Shown: positions 46,196 through 54,893 of the stretch, one piece after another
Layout: each line of letters begins with the position of its first letter
How positions within the stretch are numbered: the first letter of the stretch is position 1
Assembly: GCF_027474405.1 (NCBI RefSeq)
Contig: NZ_CP114871.1
Span: 558,001-622,000 of the forward strand
Direction of reading: 5' to 3'
DNA from: Caulobacter sp. NIBR2454
GTDB lineage: Bacteria; Pseudomonadota; Alphaproteobacteria; Caulobacterales; Caulobacteraceae
Length of the DNA stretch: 64,000 bases
Made by a program: the position numbers and the translations under genes
Notes under the pieces: generated by a model
What the model saw: the letters and a program-made list of their open reading frames with translations, nothing else
Database searches by the model: none
Told to the model about the DNA's origin: nothing

Positions 46196-46303
46196 TTCGC
46201 GTATGAGTAAACGGCCAAACTATCGCTACGCCAAGTAGAATTCCTGACGCAGGGGTCAGCGTAGATGGGGATTTGTCCGGCCCGACGCGAGGGGCCGCGC
46301 AAG

Positions 46304-47581
46304 TCAGTCGCCGCTCTCGGTCGGGGAAACGCCCCACACCACCTGGGTGGTGACCACGTTCTTCAGGCTGGCGCCGTCCACCGTGGCCCCCGTGAAATCG
46401 GCGCCGCGCAGGTCCGCGTCGTCCAGGATGGCGGCGGTGAAGTCGGCGCCCAGTGCTTCCAGATACCGACCGCGCGCGGCCGATAGGTCGGCGGGCGAGT
46501 TGCGATCGCGCAGGGGCAGCGGGCCCAGCTTGGCGTCCCGCAGCACGGCCTTGCTCAGATTGGCGCCTCGCAGCCGGATGCCGCGCAGGTCGGCGCCGCG
46601 CAGGTCGGCGGCCCGCAGATCCGCGCCGTCCAGCTTGGCGCCCTGCATCTCCGCGCCCGACAGTTTCAGGCCGACGAAGCACGTCCGGCGCGCCGAGATG
46701 GCGGTCAGCTTCAGCCCCGTCAGCGCCGTGGTCAGGGGGCGAAGATCCTCGCCGTCGATGATCGCGGGCGATCCCTCGCGACCGTCGGTGCGACACCAGC
46801 GGTCGTGTTCCACCAAGGCGGCGTGAACCACGCGCGAGCGCTCCACCGAATCCGGCGTCGGGTCGACCAAGCAGCCGCCCATCTTGGTCGCCACCGTCTT
46901 GGCGCCCGTCAGGGTGACGTTCATCAGCACCGCGCCCTCGAAGTCGGCGCGATCCAGGTCGGCGTTGGTGAAGTCCGCATTGACCAGGATAGCCCCCGCG
47001 AACTTGGCGCCCCGCAACGTCGCCCCTTGCAGGGTCACCCCACGCAGAGCGGCGTCGGTGAAATCAGCCGAGATGGCCGACACGTCCGAGAATTGCGCGT
47101 CGTTCAGCACGGCCCCGCCGAAATCGGCTTCGTCGGCCTCGGACGGGCGCAGGGATTCGGCGCCGCTACGATTGCGATGGGCGCCGGGGGCGGTCACCAC
47201 CGCCGGCCGCAGGTCGGCGCGGGTCAGGTTCACCGAGCTGAGCGTGGCCCCGCGCAGGACGACCCCGCGCATGTCGGCGTCAACCAGGCTGGCGCCGCGC
47301 ATGTCCGCTCGCCGCAGGTCGCAGCCAAACAGATTGGCGCCGTCCAGCTTGGAGCCCTGAAGCTTGCAGCCCTCGAGAACCGAGGCCGACAGGTCCACCC
47401 CCGACAGGTCGCGTCGCGACAGGTCCAGACCGCTCAGATGCGTAAAGCGCAGGATGGCGCGCTTACCGCCGGGCATGCGGGCGACCAGCCGCTCATGGGC
47501 GTTCAAAATCAGATTGAGTTCCGACTGGGTCAGACGCCGTCGGCCGGAAAGCTCCAAATCTGCGCGCAACCTGACCCCCAT
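46304..47581 (-). CDS. Pentapeptide-repeat protein
   Basis: This 425-residue protein is largely A(D/N)LXX repeats, in two blocks of about 60-230 and 310-420 (LSGVDLSASVLEGCKLQGSK, ANLFGCDLRRADMRGASLVD, ADLRAADLRGADLRGIRLRG). These fold into a right-handed quadrilateral beta-helix. Residues 1-55 are a non-repeat helical cap. Function of most such proteins is unknown; some mimic DNA and protect gyrase. It is the last host gene before the genomic island: the 19-bp repeat at 47718 lies 136 bases upstream of its start. Confidence 0.88.
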   Translation of the reverse strand: MGVRLRADLELSGRRRLTQSELNLILNAHERLVARMPGGKRAILRFTHLSGLDLSRRDLSGVDLSASVLEGCKLQGSKLDGANLFGCDLRRADMRGASLVDADMRGVVLRGATLSSVNLTRADLRPAVVTAPGAHRNRSGAESLRPSEADEADFGGAVLNDAQFSDVSAISADFTDAALRGVTLQGATLRGAKFAGAILVNADFTNADLDRADFEGAVLMNVTLTGAKTVATKMGGCLVDPTPDSVERSRVVHAALVEHDRWCRTDGREGSPAIIDGEDLRPLTTALTGLKLTAISARRTCFVGLKLSGAEMQGAKLDGADLRAADLRGADLRGIRLRGANLSKAVLRDAKLGPLPLRDRNSPADLSAARGRYLEALGADFTAAILDDADLRGADFTGATVDGASLKNVVTTQVVWGVSPTESGD

Positions 47582-47717
47582 CCCCCAATCTTCACCATAA
47601 GGGCGCGCCTTCTAAGCACGGTGACCTAACGCAAGGCCAGCCCCGCGTCCGCGATTCAGAGTCGCAGGCGTCAGAGGCGGCAAGCCTTGCGGCGATGGGG
47701 AAATCTTAACAGGAAAG

Positions 47718-47736
47718 AGTGGCGGAGAGGGTGGGA
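47718..47736. repeat. Left attachment-site direct repeat
   Basis: AGTGGCGGAGAGGGTGGGA, identical to 61362-61380. It resembles the reversed acceptor end of a tRNA-Ser gene (core of an att site). Confidence 0.78.
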
Positions 47737-47831
47737 GAAGAAGCTGATTTGCATGCCCCGATCCAAGTGTCTGAATAGACGACTAACTTGGGTGAAAATG
47801 GGAGCAAGGGGGTGGAGCGTGCTGTGTAGCA

Positions 47832-47849
47832 AGGCAAAACGTCTTGCCT
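47832..47849 (-). terminator. Weak hairpin downstream of the first island gene
   Basis: Stem AGGCAA/TTGCCT with a 6-base loop lies 85 bases after the stop of the minus-strand gene at 47934. Candidate terminator only. Confidence 0.35.
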
Positions 47850-47933
47850 CACGTAACTATACTATCATGAGCCTATCCGTGAGTGCCGACGAAGCACTCG
47901 TAAGTGCGGGAGTGGGCTTGCGGGGGATAGCGG

Positions 47934-48467
47934 TTACTCCTGAAGGCTCTTTGGGTAGACCTTGAGGCGTATCGGTCGGCGATCGCCGACGATGTAGAAG
48001 CGCAGGTAAAGCGCCCGACCTGTCGGCTCACGTCCCCACTCGAAGGGGTCGTGTTCCGTGCCTACCGTAAACGTATGGCTTCCGTGCGGAGACAATGTGA
48101 AGCCCGGCTCCTCCCAAGGCACATCTGGTGCCACCACAATGGCCTCATGCGTAATCTTCCACCACTTGAACTCCAGCCAAACGATGTCCCACCAGATAAT
48201 CGTGAGGGGCACGTTCAGCCTATTGAATAGGGTGATGGTACTGTCCAATTCGCCACCCCCACCCACGAAGGTATAGGTGCTGCCGAAGGCCCGATGCGGG
48301 AAAAGGCGGTGCCCGAACGCCTGCCACAAGCCGATCATCACAGGGAACAGAACGGCCACCGCCGTAAGTATTGAGCCGACCGCAGACCAAAAAACTTGCG
48401 CCTCTGCCGCTAGGGCTTGCCGTTCTGCGAGTCGTAACGTCGCCACCGCTAGTTCATCTGCGTTCAT
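47934..48467 (-). CDS. Membrane-anchored protein of the island, unknown function
   Basis: This 177-residue protein has an N-terminal amphipathic helix (LAVATLRLAERQALAAEAQV), one membrane segment (AVGSILTAVAVLFPVMIGLW) at about 33-55 and a soluble C-terminal domain of about 115 residues rich in aromatic residues and beta-strand-like sequence (TITLFNRLNVPLTIIWWDIV, GRALYLRFYIVGDRRPIRLK). It resembles single-pass island proteins of unknown role. ATG 48467 with AGGA at the right distance is preferred to 48512, which would overlap the gene upstream. Last gene before the left end of the island. Confidence 0.65.
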   Translation of the reverse strand: MNADELAVATLRLAERQALAAEAQVFWSAVGSILTAVAVLFPVMIGLWQAFGHRLFPHRAFGSTYTFVGGGGELDSTITLFNRLNVPLTIIWWDIVWLEFKWWKITHEAIVVAPDVPWEEPGFTLSPHGSHTFTVGTEHDPFEWGREPTGRALYLRFYIVGDRRPIRLKVYPKSLQE

Positions 48468-48493
48468 GTGAATCCTGCACGCGCGATTTGTGG

Positions 48494-49153
48494 TTATGCT
48501 TCGGCGGGCCAAGGATGGCTGAGGCGTGAAATGCCGTTCGGTGTCACGCGGATGAGGTCAGATCCATTTTTCAGCCAAATCTCTATGAAAGAGCCCAGCG
48601 CCTTCTGGGCTGATCGCACCCATTGACGCTCCGCGTCCCGGTCGCTGCGAGCAATTACGAAGTGAAAAATATCGACGACAAGTACCAGTGGCATCTCGTA
48701 GCCCTTTGCCGCTTTGCTTCGTATGGCGGCGTCAACAGCCAGGGGCGCATCCTCCAACTCACCTTCTACATCCAGATGAGTGATCGGAACCGACTTTCCT
48801 GTATTCATGAGGTCGGCCATCGCGTCGTATTCAGCACCAAGCTGGCGACCGGGCGGAAGCGCATTAACGATCTCGAACGCGCGTCTATGGTCCCCATAGT
48901 CCAACTCGAAATCGGGCGGGTCGTCGCCAAGGCGAACCCGTTTCGCATGAGTTATGCCCGCGCAATAAAGTGCGACGTGCATCTCGCGCCAAAACTTAGC
49001 GGCACCTTGCGAGACTGCATAAAATCCCTGCCTCTCCCGTACTTCCCGCATGAGTTCGGTCGCGTCGGCAAACGATTGCCACGCGCTGAGGCGGGACCGG
49101 TACTCAGCAGCCTGCGACTTAGTGAGGCGCACCATCTTGCTCGTGTCTATCAT
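48494..49153 (-). CDS. Island protein of unknown function, possible nuclease-like core
   Basis: This protein of about 219 residues begins with a helical segment (SKMVRLTKSQAAEYRSRLSA) and has a central strand-rich part with RLGDDPPDFELDYGDHRRAF followed by EIVNALP. The pattern PD, acidic residue in a strand, then E-I-V recalls the PD-(D/E)xK fold, but the final Lys is absent, so nuclease activity is doubtful. ATG at 49153 was chosen because the longer frame to 49276 overlaps the DUF4238 gene. Next to a frameshifted DUF4238 gene on the same strand. Confidence 0.6.
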   Translation of the reverse strand: MIDTSKMVRLTKSQAAEYRSRLSAWQSFADATELMREVRERQGFYAVSQGAAKFWREMHVALYCAGITHAKRVRLGDDPPDFELDYGDHRRAFEIVNALPPGRQLGAEYDAMADLMNTGKSVPITHLDVEGELEDAPLAVDAAIRSKAAKGYEMPLVLVVDIFHFVIARSDRDAERQWVRSAQKALGSFIEIWLKNGSDLIRVTPNGISRLSHPWPAEA

Positions 49154-49208
49154 TAGCTGCTGATCATAGGGCCGTGTTCGAGCGACGGATGGCGGGCGGA
49201 GTTGGAGG

Positions 49209-50079
49209 CTAGACCGCCTCTTTGGGTATCGGCGGATTGGCTGCCCATTGTTCAACAACGAACGCCATGTCAGCACCGTCCACCGATATCACTCTTTCAG
49301 TTGCTCGTCGGACCGCGTTCGTATTTGAGCGCAAAGAGAGCTGTCGCGCAGAGGTCTGACTTAAAGCCAACCGAAATTTCTCGTCTCGATACCCGACAAA
49401 CAACTGGGTCGGAGATATTGGGAGCGAAAGATAAAAGCCATTTTCGTCGAGCCTTCCCTCAAGCAGAAGCGGATAATCGGAGAGAAGGAGATTTCGGCCT
49501 CCCAAGCTTACGTCTATCAGAACCCATCGTAGACTAGAAAACTGTTCTCTCATGCCAAGGTCATCAGTCAGCTTTGCTAGCAGCGGAACCCCGAAGTTAT
49601 CGATCAGGTGAGGGTGCTGTTCTTCCGTCCATTCGACTAAATCAGCTGGCCCAGCTTCCGCCCGAACCTCTTCATACTCTTCAGGATGCGCCATAAGGCT
49701 TTCGCGAAGATAGGCGGGAGCTTCCTGGCGCACTTTGGCGACCATGCGCGGCTGGCGAGCGATGAGAGAAACGAGAAACCTGCTCCATTCCAGCCGCTCC
49801 CGCTCGGTCAGACTGGCTACGCCATAGGCCGCGAGCTTGCGGCGCACTTTGGCCGCCTCATCGTCGATGAGCTGAAAGAAGTTAGTTTCAACCGACTGCT
49901 TCTCAAGCCCGGCTACAACGTCATGGCTCAGCGAAAAAAAGGTCGTCCGAATAACAGACGGCCCTGGGGCCATAGGGCCTTGCCGAAATTCCCCAAGCCG
50001 ACTTCCGATAGGCGGTAACCTTCCCGGAGGCGTCGGCCCACTGCCGTATCAGGAAGACTGGGACGTAGTGATGCTTCAA
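49209..50079 (-). pseudogene. DUF4238 protein gene broken by a 1-base frameshift
   Basis: The DUF4238 signature is split over two frames. From 50079 to about 49940 the minus strand encodes KHHYVPVFLIRQWADASG and then KVTAYRKSAWGISARPYGPR. It then runs into a stop (FFAEP, end). The rest continues in the +1 frame as SLSHDVVAGLEKQSVETNFF to the stop at 49209. Removing one base from the run of seven T (plus-strand A7 at 49934-49940) joins them as CYSDDLFSLSHDVV, the expected family sequence. The start is taken at TTG 50079 and is uncertain. This could be a real pseudogene, a slippage-controlled gene or a homopolymer sequencing error. DUF4238 function is unknown; members are common in islands. Confidence 0.75.
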
Positions 50080-50181
50080 GGTGATTATTGAACACGGAAC
50101 CCAGTCTCGAAGGAAGTGCGGAAGCTGCCACCTAGTGTTGCTTATCGCAATGCCGATAACGGTACAGCGCGAGTGCCGCGA

Positions 50182-50754
50182 CTAAGCGTCAGACGGAAAC
50201 ATGCTCAGTTCAGGCAGATCGCTGCCTAGCAAGCGTAACCACGCATCCGAGGCATTCTGAAGAATGCACGTCAAAGCTCGTCGGGTGCCGTCCTTCAGCG
50301 TCACTACAACCTGTTCACTGCCGCCATATTTTCCCTCGCCTAGGGGGAGGTCATTATATCCGCTGTGGCAGGCGACTACTGCTTCTTGACCGCTAACAGA
50401 CGAGCTTGCGCGATCTAATGTGTGATGCTTGAACGCGTCCGCGACATCCCGAACAAGGGCCGTATCGTTGCACGCCTCGCCGCCCCGTAAGTATTCGCAA
50501 TGCTTTCTGACAAGGTCCCGGACCGCGTCAAGCGTACGCACCGTCAATCGAGGGTCTCCCGTTGCGAGGGCTACGTCCGCAAGGTGGTTGAGCTCCAAAG
50601 ATGCTGTCCGAGCGCGACGCATCACTGAGATGCGGAATTCACGCAAATTCTCGTGATTTTCGGCCACTGCTTCGCTTAGTGAGGTCTCGGCTTCCCAATA
50701 TTCGCGGAGAGCTGGGAAGACTACATCGCGGACGTGGTCGTCGATGGCGGCCAT
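50182..50754 (-). CDS. Island protein downstream of the caspase-like gene, unknown function
   Basis: This 190-residue protein has a helical N-terminal half (VVFPALREYWEAETSLSEAV, TASLELNHLADVALATGDPR, TLDAVRDLVRKHCEYLRGGE) and a strand-rich C-terminal half (GGSEQVVVTLKDGTRRALTC) ending near AWLRLLGSDLPELSMF. I do not recognise the family. It has AGGGGGA before the ATG and follows the caspase-like gene by 46 bases on the same strand, so the two probably form an operon. It may be a substrate, inhibitor or sensor of that protease (inference from pairing only). Confidence 0.65.
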   Translation of the reverse strand: MAAIDDHVRDVVFPALREYWEAETSLSEAVAENHENLREFRISVMRRARTASLELNHLADVALATGDPRLTVRTLDAVRDLVRKHCEYLRGGEACNDTALVRDVADAFKHHTLDRASSSVSGQEAVVACHSGYNDLPLGEGKYGGSEQVVVTLKDGTRRALTCILQNASDAWLRLLGSDLPELSMFPSDA

Positions 50755-50800
50755 TAGGTGTCCCCCTTGATTGCGGTGAGTGGACCGACACGCTCATAGT

Positions 50801-51649
50801 TCAACGTCGGCTGCCGTTCGCTAGCGACTCCACCTCCCGGTACGTAAAGCCAGCAGGTCGTCCGGCGAGGTAAGTCGCTCCAAATCGTTCGATCAAATGC
50901 GGGCCTGGCTTTAGTTGTGCGCGAGCGTGCTTGCGAAGGGTCTGAAGCTGACTAGGCGTCGGAGTGCTCACCCCGATCTCCTGCAAGCCCTCGGTCAATA
51001 ACCGTTCGAGTCGCCGCTTGCGGCCAGCGCCTCGACAATACTCCTTCACATACCCAGCCAAGGCTCGGAGGAACAATGCTTGGCAGTAAATCGCCGTCAT
51101 TTCGGCTGCGAGCGAAGAGGTGAACGCGGAAGTAAGGTCACCTGTGTCGATAAGGTTACGATAGAAATTTCGCGTTTGATCTTCCAGAAAGCCAACCGTC
51201 ACCTCCTTGGACGACGCGATGAACAGAAAGGCCGGCACAAGCTCTGTAATCGACATAAATCTGTAGAGGTGTAAACCAAAGCAGAGTGCGAATATGCAGA
51301 CTAAGTTGTTTCCGGTGGCGGCGTTTATCGCGCGGAGGTTTGCGACTAAATCCTCCCAAGACGTCCACTCGCCAGAGGGGGCCGTGAGCAGCCCACCTTC
51401 AGCATGGCCATGCGCGTCAAGATGAAGAATTGGAAGCAAGCCATTTTTGCATTCCTCCGCCAACTCACAAAGCACGGACAGCAGCTCGGCGCGATTGGCG
51501 ACAATAACTTCTCTGACCGGCAGGCCGCCCTTCAAGCTATTCAAGTCATCAAGAATGCGTCTTGAAGGCCCTACTTCCGCCTCGGGCAGCGACCGTATCC
51601 ATATGACCGCATTTATTCGGACGCCGCTCGAAATCTGAACCCCCGCCAT
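50801..51649 (-). CDS. Caspase/CHAT-like putative cysteine protease
   Basis: This 282-residue protein has a caspase-fold pattern. A hydrophobic strand ends in the His-Gly dipeptide His80-Gly81 (LPILHLDAHGHAEGG), then comes GEWTSWEDLVANLRAINAAT, then a hydrophobic strand with Cys123 (NNLVCIFALCFGLHL). The spacing of His and Cys matches clan CD CHAT peptidases. The C-terminal 100 residues are basic and helical (YVKEYCRGAGRKRRLERLLT). Bacterial caspase-like proteins often act in antiphage or abortive infection systems. Activity is not proven by the motif alone. It is paired with the gene at 50182. Confidence 0.62.
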   Translation of the reverse strand: MAGVQISSGVRINAVIWIRSLPEAEVGPSRRILDDLNSLKGGLPVREVIVANRAELLSVLCELAEECKNGLLPILHLDAHGHAEGGLLTAPSGEWTSWEDLVANLRAINAATGNNLVCIFALCFGLHLYRFMSITELVPAFLFIASSKEVTVGFLEDQTRNFYRNLIDTGDLTSAFTSSLAAEMTAIYCQALFLRALAGYVKEYCRGAGRKRRLERLLTEGLQEIGVSTPTPSQLQTLRKHARAQLKPGPHLIERFGATYLAGRPAGFTYREVESLANGSRR

Positions 51650-51696
51650 CGGCTAGCAACGTCCTTCCCAACCTTCATCAATCGCATGGTCAGACC

Positions 51697-51933
51697 CTAT
51701 TTGGCCCAAGCTGGGCGGTCCACCTGCCGCAGGGCGCGCCATAGCGTCCAGCCGCCTTCCCTGAAACGCTCCAGTTCAAACCAGCCCGACAGGCCTTCAA
51801 ACCCGGGTACAAGATGGGGGCGGATGAAATCGCTTGACGAGCGGCCCCGGGCGTAGCGGGGCGTGGTGTAGAACAGCAGTTGTCCTTCATTGCCGAACAC
51901 CTTGGTCAGTTCGGCGATGCGCGTCTCGGCCAT
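51697..51933 (-). CDS. Small conserved-looking protein, unknown function
   Basis: This protein of about 78 residues starts MAETRIAELTKVFGNEGQLL and continues FYTTPRYARGRSSSDFIRPH, ending RQVDRPAWAK. I do not recognise the family. It follows the two zinc-ribbon genes on the same strand, 22 bases downstream, and shares their high-GC codon use, so it belongs to that small cluster. A longer frame to 51999 overlaps the neighbouring gene and is less likely. Confidence 0.55.
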   Translation of the reverse strand: MAETRIAELTKVFGNEGQLLFYTTPRYARGRSSSDFIRPHLVPGFEGLSGWFELERFREGGWTLWRALRQVDRPAWAK

Positions 51934-51955
51934 GCCCTGGCTCTCCTGATCTGTG

Positions 51956-52560
51956 TCACGACCGCATGCGGCGGTCATAGGCCTTGGCGGCCTCGCCAAG
52001 CTGCGGCGTGCGCGGCTCGCGCCATTCGACGCGCAGGGTCCAGCAGGTCTTGCAGGGCCGGGTCAACTTGTCGGGAAGGGCGGTGTGCAGGGTGTTCTCG
52101 TCGCCCAGCTTGTCGGCCTTGAGCCGCGCGATTATCGCCCCTGGGGTCACCGCCCTGGCGTAGCCGCAGGCCTGGCATTTGAATTCGATGCGCACCCCCG
52201 GACCAGCGGCCGCCAGAGCGCGCAAGGGCAGGCCGACCCGCGCGGGCTCCTCGCGAAAATCCAGCCAGCAGCCGCCAAGCACCTGACATTTGAGGGCCGC
52301 TTGAACTCGGCCATGGCCCTGGCACCCATATGGCGGCTGACAAGGAAGTCGATGTCGATCCAGCAACTGCGCTTGCAGCTGCGCTGATGGCAGGTGCCCC
52401 GCACCTCCTGGCCGCGCGCCTTGTAGCCGGCCAAGGAGTCGTCGCGCATAAGGCTGTCGTTCTCGATCCGCCAGCCGCGCGGCGGCGTATCGTTGACCCT
52501 AGGCCCGCTCCCGCCCCAGTGGGGGTCCGACGGCGGCGGGTTGACCTTCCACGAGCCCAT
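51956..52560 (-). pseudogene. Cysteine-rich (zinc-ribbon-like) protein gene with a frameshift
   Basis: Two frames together give one protein. From 52560 the first encodes VRGTCHQRSCKRSCWIDIDF, then LVSRHMGARAMAEFKR. Near 52292-52302 the sensible sequence moves to the other frame as ALKCQVLGGCWLDFREEPAR, then IEFKCQACGYARAVTPGAII and KTCWTLRVEW to the stop at 51956. The CxxC pairs (KCQACGYAR, RPCKTCW) and CHQRSCKRSC suggest zinc binding. A single-base indel in the run CGGCCC restores a single frame. Either a decayed gene or a sequencing slip. Confidence 0.65.
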
Positions 52561-52563
52561 GGA

Positions 52564-52875
52564 TCACCGGAACGGATAGATGCCGCCGCCCGCCAGCAGC
52601 TGCGGGTCGGGCGGGCCGGACCAGACCTCAAGGGTGACAGAGCGCGCGCCGCACTGGCAGCGCAGGCGGTCGGAGAACTTGCTCAGGCGCTGGCCGATGA
52701 GGCCTTCGGCCACCCAGCGGTCGGTGTGCACCACCACCATCAGCTTGCAGCGGCAACGGGCGCGCAGGTGGCGGTCCGGTCCGATGGCGTAGCTGAGGCT
52801 CGGGTCAAACCCGCTCATCAGGCACTGCGGCTCGCTCGCCCGCCGTGCGTTGGCAGGCGTCTGGGACGACGACAT
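52564..52875 (-). CDS. Zinc-ribbon-like small protein
   Basis: This 103-residue protein has RARCRCKLMVVVHTDRWVAE and RLRCQCGARSVTLEVWSG. The CRC and CQCG motifs, about 30 residues apart, look like a zinc knuckle of the same type as the next gene downstream. It ends 4 bases before that gene's start and is probably its operon partner. Such CxC/CxxC proteins occur in alphaproteobacterial mobile elements. Exact family unknown. The GC content is clearly above that of the flanking island genes. Confidence 0.65.
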   Translation of the reverse strand: MSSSQTPANARRASEPQCLMSGFDPSLSYAIGPDRHLRARCRCKLMVVVHTDRWVAEGLIGQRLSKFSDRLRCQCGARSVTLEVWSGPPDPQLLAGGGIYPFR

Positions 52876-52925
52876 TAAGAACCTCCGAAGCGCGATCCTG
52901 TAGCCGAGCGCTTCGAAGAGTCGAG

Positions 52926-54350
52926 CTATTTGTTCTTGTATTGTTCCAAATGCCGCATCATCAGCTTGCGCATTTTGACGCCGTCCGCGAGGTCGAAATC
53001 TGGAGTGATTGGAAGGGGCCTAGGATTTGGAGCGATAGGGCCATTGAGGAGGCTTAAAGCCAAGCTCCGTTGAAGTTGGTGGGGGAAGCGATCTTGAGGG
53101 GGAGGAGAACCTGCGAGATATGCCCCCGTAGCCTCGCCACGCTTTGATGCGTTGACCCGCATTTGGTTCAGCACGTCGATATTTCTTTCCACGACACCAA
53201 GGAGTGCAACTTGGTGCTTCAAACTCGTTGAGCCGAAATATGCGAGCTCAGTCGTCATCGCGGTCAAGTGCAACGCGTCCATCTCCGGACAGGAAAGCCG
53301 CAGATTCAGGCGGCCTCCTTCCGCGAGAAATGTAGCCACGAAAAGCAGAGCTCTCCGGTCGCAAGGTGGGACGGCATCGAGAGCCGCTGCGACTGGCGGG
53401 TGATGTACAAACGCACGAAGTGCGGACTGCCCTTCGCGGGTGTGCATGTCGAAGGCTGCGGCTAAAAACCCGTTATGCTCTTCGCGTTTGGGCTCGGACG
53501 ACCGCAGCTCGAACCGAACTGGTCCATCTCTCAGGATTTGCCAAACAGGCAGCAGGCTTACGAACAGGCAGTCTCCGCCGCGCACCGCCGCTCGATCAGC
53601 GATCCAGTACAGCAGCAGCGGCATCTGTTGCTCGACCATCAAGCGCATCAGGGATGAACGAGGGCGGTCGTTATCAACCGGCACGTTGACGTTCCAATAC
53701 CGCTTCGTGCCGGCGAGCAGCCAAGTAGCCAGCATCCGATCCTGCGTCGTGCTGCCCATGTCAGAGGCATTCGCCGCCAACACCTCGTCTGACAGCCTGG
53801 ACCACGCGTCCATCTTTGGATGGAGCGACCTGTCGAAGTCGACGATGGTCGTAAGGTTGCAGGCAGTTCGGTCCTTCCAACCCGCGGCAAGGATACAAGC
53901 TAGCCACACGGCCGCTTTCCGATCCCCAGCGAGCCTGCGGGAGGCCTTGTCACCTATCAGCGCCAGCGCGGAACTGACGCCAAACAAATTCCCAAGGAGG
54001 ACATCTTCCATCGCGCATACGACTAGACGTCGCCACAGGCCTCGCGGATCGATGCAATGAGCCATGTGCGCGGCATTCATCGCTGCTGGGACGTTTCCGA
54101 ATCTGATCGCCTTTTGCAGCGACGAAATCGCCAGCCATCGATCGCTCGCGGATGCAGGTACACGAAGATCAGTCGGCATATCCCACGTGAAGATTTGTCG
54201 GACCGCATATTCAGCAATCAATGCGTCGACGCCAGCCGTGGCGCTTGGCTCTGGCAGGCCGTCATTACCGATCATGTTGGGAGCAATGCGCTGGTAGAGG
54301 CGAGGCTGCCGCAACTCGTCCAGGCGACCACCTAATTCATCGAAAATCAT
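52926..54350 (-). CDS. Large island protein, unknown function
   Basis: This 474-residue, soluble-looking, helix-rich protein has no signal peptide or membrane segment. Notable pieces: SSLQKAIRFGNVPAAMNAAH, RGLWRRLVVCAMEDVLLGNL, YWNVNVPVDNDRPRSSLMRL and a C-terminal KMRKLMMRHLEQYKN. The FGNVPAAMNAAH to AMEDV section recalls helical clamp or lid regions of DNA-processing ATPases, but no Walker motif is present, so I give no function. Single gene between the zinc-ribbon cluster and a membrane-anchored protein gene. Confidence 0.65.
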   Translation of the reverse strand: MIFDELGGRLDELRQPRLYQRIAPNMIGNDGLPEPSATAGVDALIAEYAVRQIFTWDMPTDLRVPASASDRWLAISSLQKAIRFGNVPAAMNAAHMAHCIDPRGLWRRLVVCAMEDVLLGNLFGVSSALALIGDKASRRLAGDRKAAVWLACILAAGWKDRTACNLTTIVDFDRSLHPKMDAWSRLSDEVLAANASDMGSTTQDRMLATWLLAGTKRYWNVNVPVDNDRPRSSLMRLMVEQQMPLLLYWIADRAAVRGGDCLFVSLLPVWQILRDGPVRFELRSSEPKREEHNGFLAAAFDMHTREGQSALRAFVHHPPVAAALDAVPPCDRRALLFVATFLAEGGRLNLRLSCPEMDALHLTAMTTELAYFGSTSLKHQVALLGVVERNIDVLNQMRVNASKRGEATGAYLAGSPPPQDRFPHQLQRSLALSLLNGPIAPNPRPLPITPDFDLADGVKMRKLMMRHLEQYKNK

Positions 54351-54419
54351 GGGCTGACCCTATGTTTGAGGATCAGCCCAATCTTCGGTGGGTATTTGAT
54401 TTTGGTAGAGGTTTTTACT

Positions 54420-54890
54420 CTAGTTCAGCATCCCTTCAGGGACGCTCGCCCGCCGGGTACCGGTGCAGAGATTTGCCACCTGGTCCGCCGTAACCTCTTC
54501 TGCGCCCACGAATATGCCATCGTCCGAAATGATGAAGGGTGCGGCGCCGACGTAAGCGCCGAAGGCGTTCTTCGCATTTATCTGCCCGCAGAGGGTAAGC
54601 TTCTCGCCCGTCCGATATGCCGTCAGTTCGGTAAACTGAGCGGTTGATGGGTCTCTCAGTTTCGGACCGATCATCTTCCTAGCGAAAGCGGGGTATAGCG
54701 CTACATCGAACTCAGCTGCGGCGGGCTCAGTAACTTGTGCTGCTTGGGTCGCAGGCGGAGAGGAGCCGCCGGACCTGATGACTGCAAATACAGCCATAAC
54801 GCTGAGTGACGCGAGCAGCCAAAGTGTAAGGCGTTTGGCTGAAGAAGTTGCGGGCTGTGGTTGGTTCTGACTTTTCTTTGCGGTGTTCAT
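54420..54890 (-). CDS. Membrane-anchored small protein, unknown function
   Basis: This 156-residue protein has an N-terminal single membrane segment (LTLWLLASLSVMAVFAVI) at about 21-38, a flexible Thr/Ala-rich linker, and a C-terminal periplasmic domain with KMIGPKLRDPSTAQFTELTA, CGQINAKNAFGAYVGAAPFI and a final Cys (VANLCTG). The DPSTAQF and CGQINAKNAFG pieces recur in small proteins of phages and mobile elements, function unknown. Its ribosome site GGGGAG lies in a strong hairpin just upstream of the ATG. Confidence 0.65.
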   Translation of the reverse strand: MNTAKKSQNQPQPATSSAKRLTLWLLASLSVMAVFAVIRSGGSSPPATQAAQVTEPAAAEFDVALYPAFARKMIGPKLRDPSTAQFTELTAYRTGEKLTLCGQINAKNAFGAYVGAAPFIISDDGIFVGAEEVTADQVANLCTGTRRASVPEGMLN

Positions 54891-54893
54891 ATC

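Larger units (their letters stand above)
47582..47933. other. Gene-free region holding the left end of the genomic island
   Basis: These 352 bases hold the promoter region of the pentapeptide-repeat gene, the left 19-bp direct repeat (47718-47736) and a weak hairpin at 47832. A short open frame on the plus strand at 47687-47965 has no ribosome site and basic low-quality composition, so it is not called. Confidence 0.6.

Noticed and set aside
47687..47965. 92-codon frame on the plus strand at the left island end
   Set aside because: No ribosome site, basic unstructured composition, and it runs over the att repeat into the antisense of the next gene.
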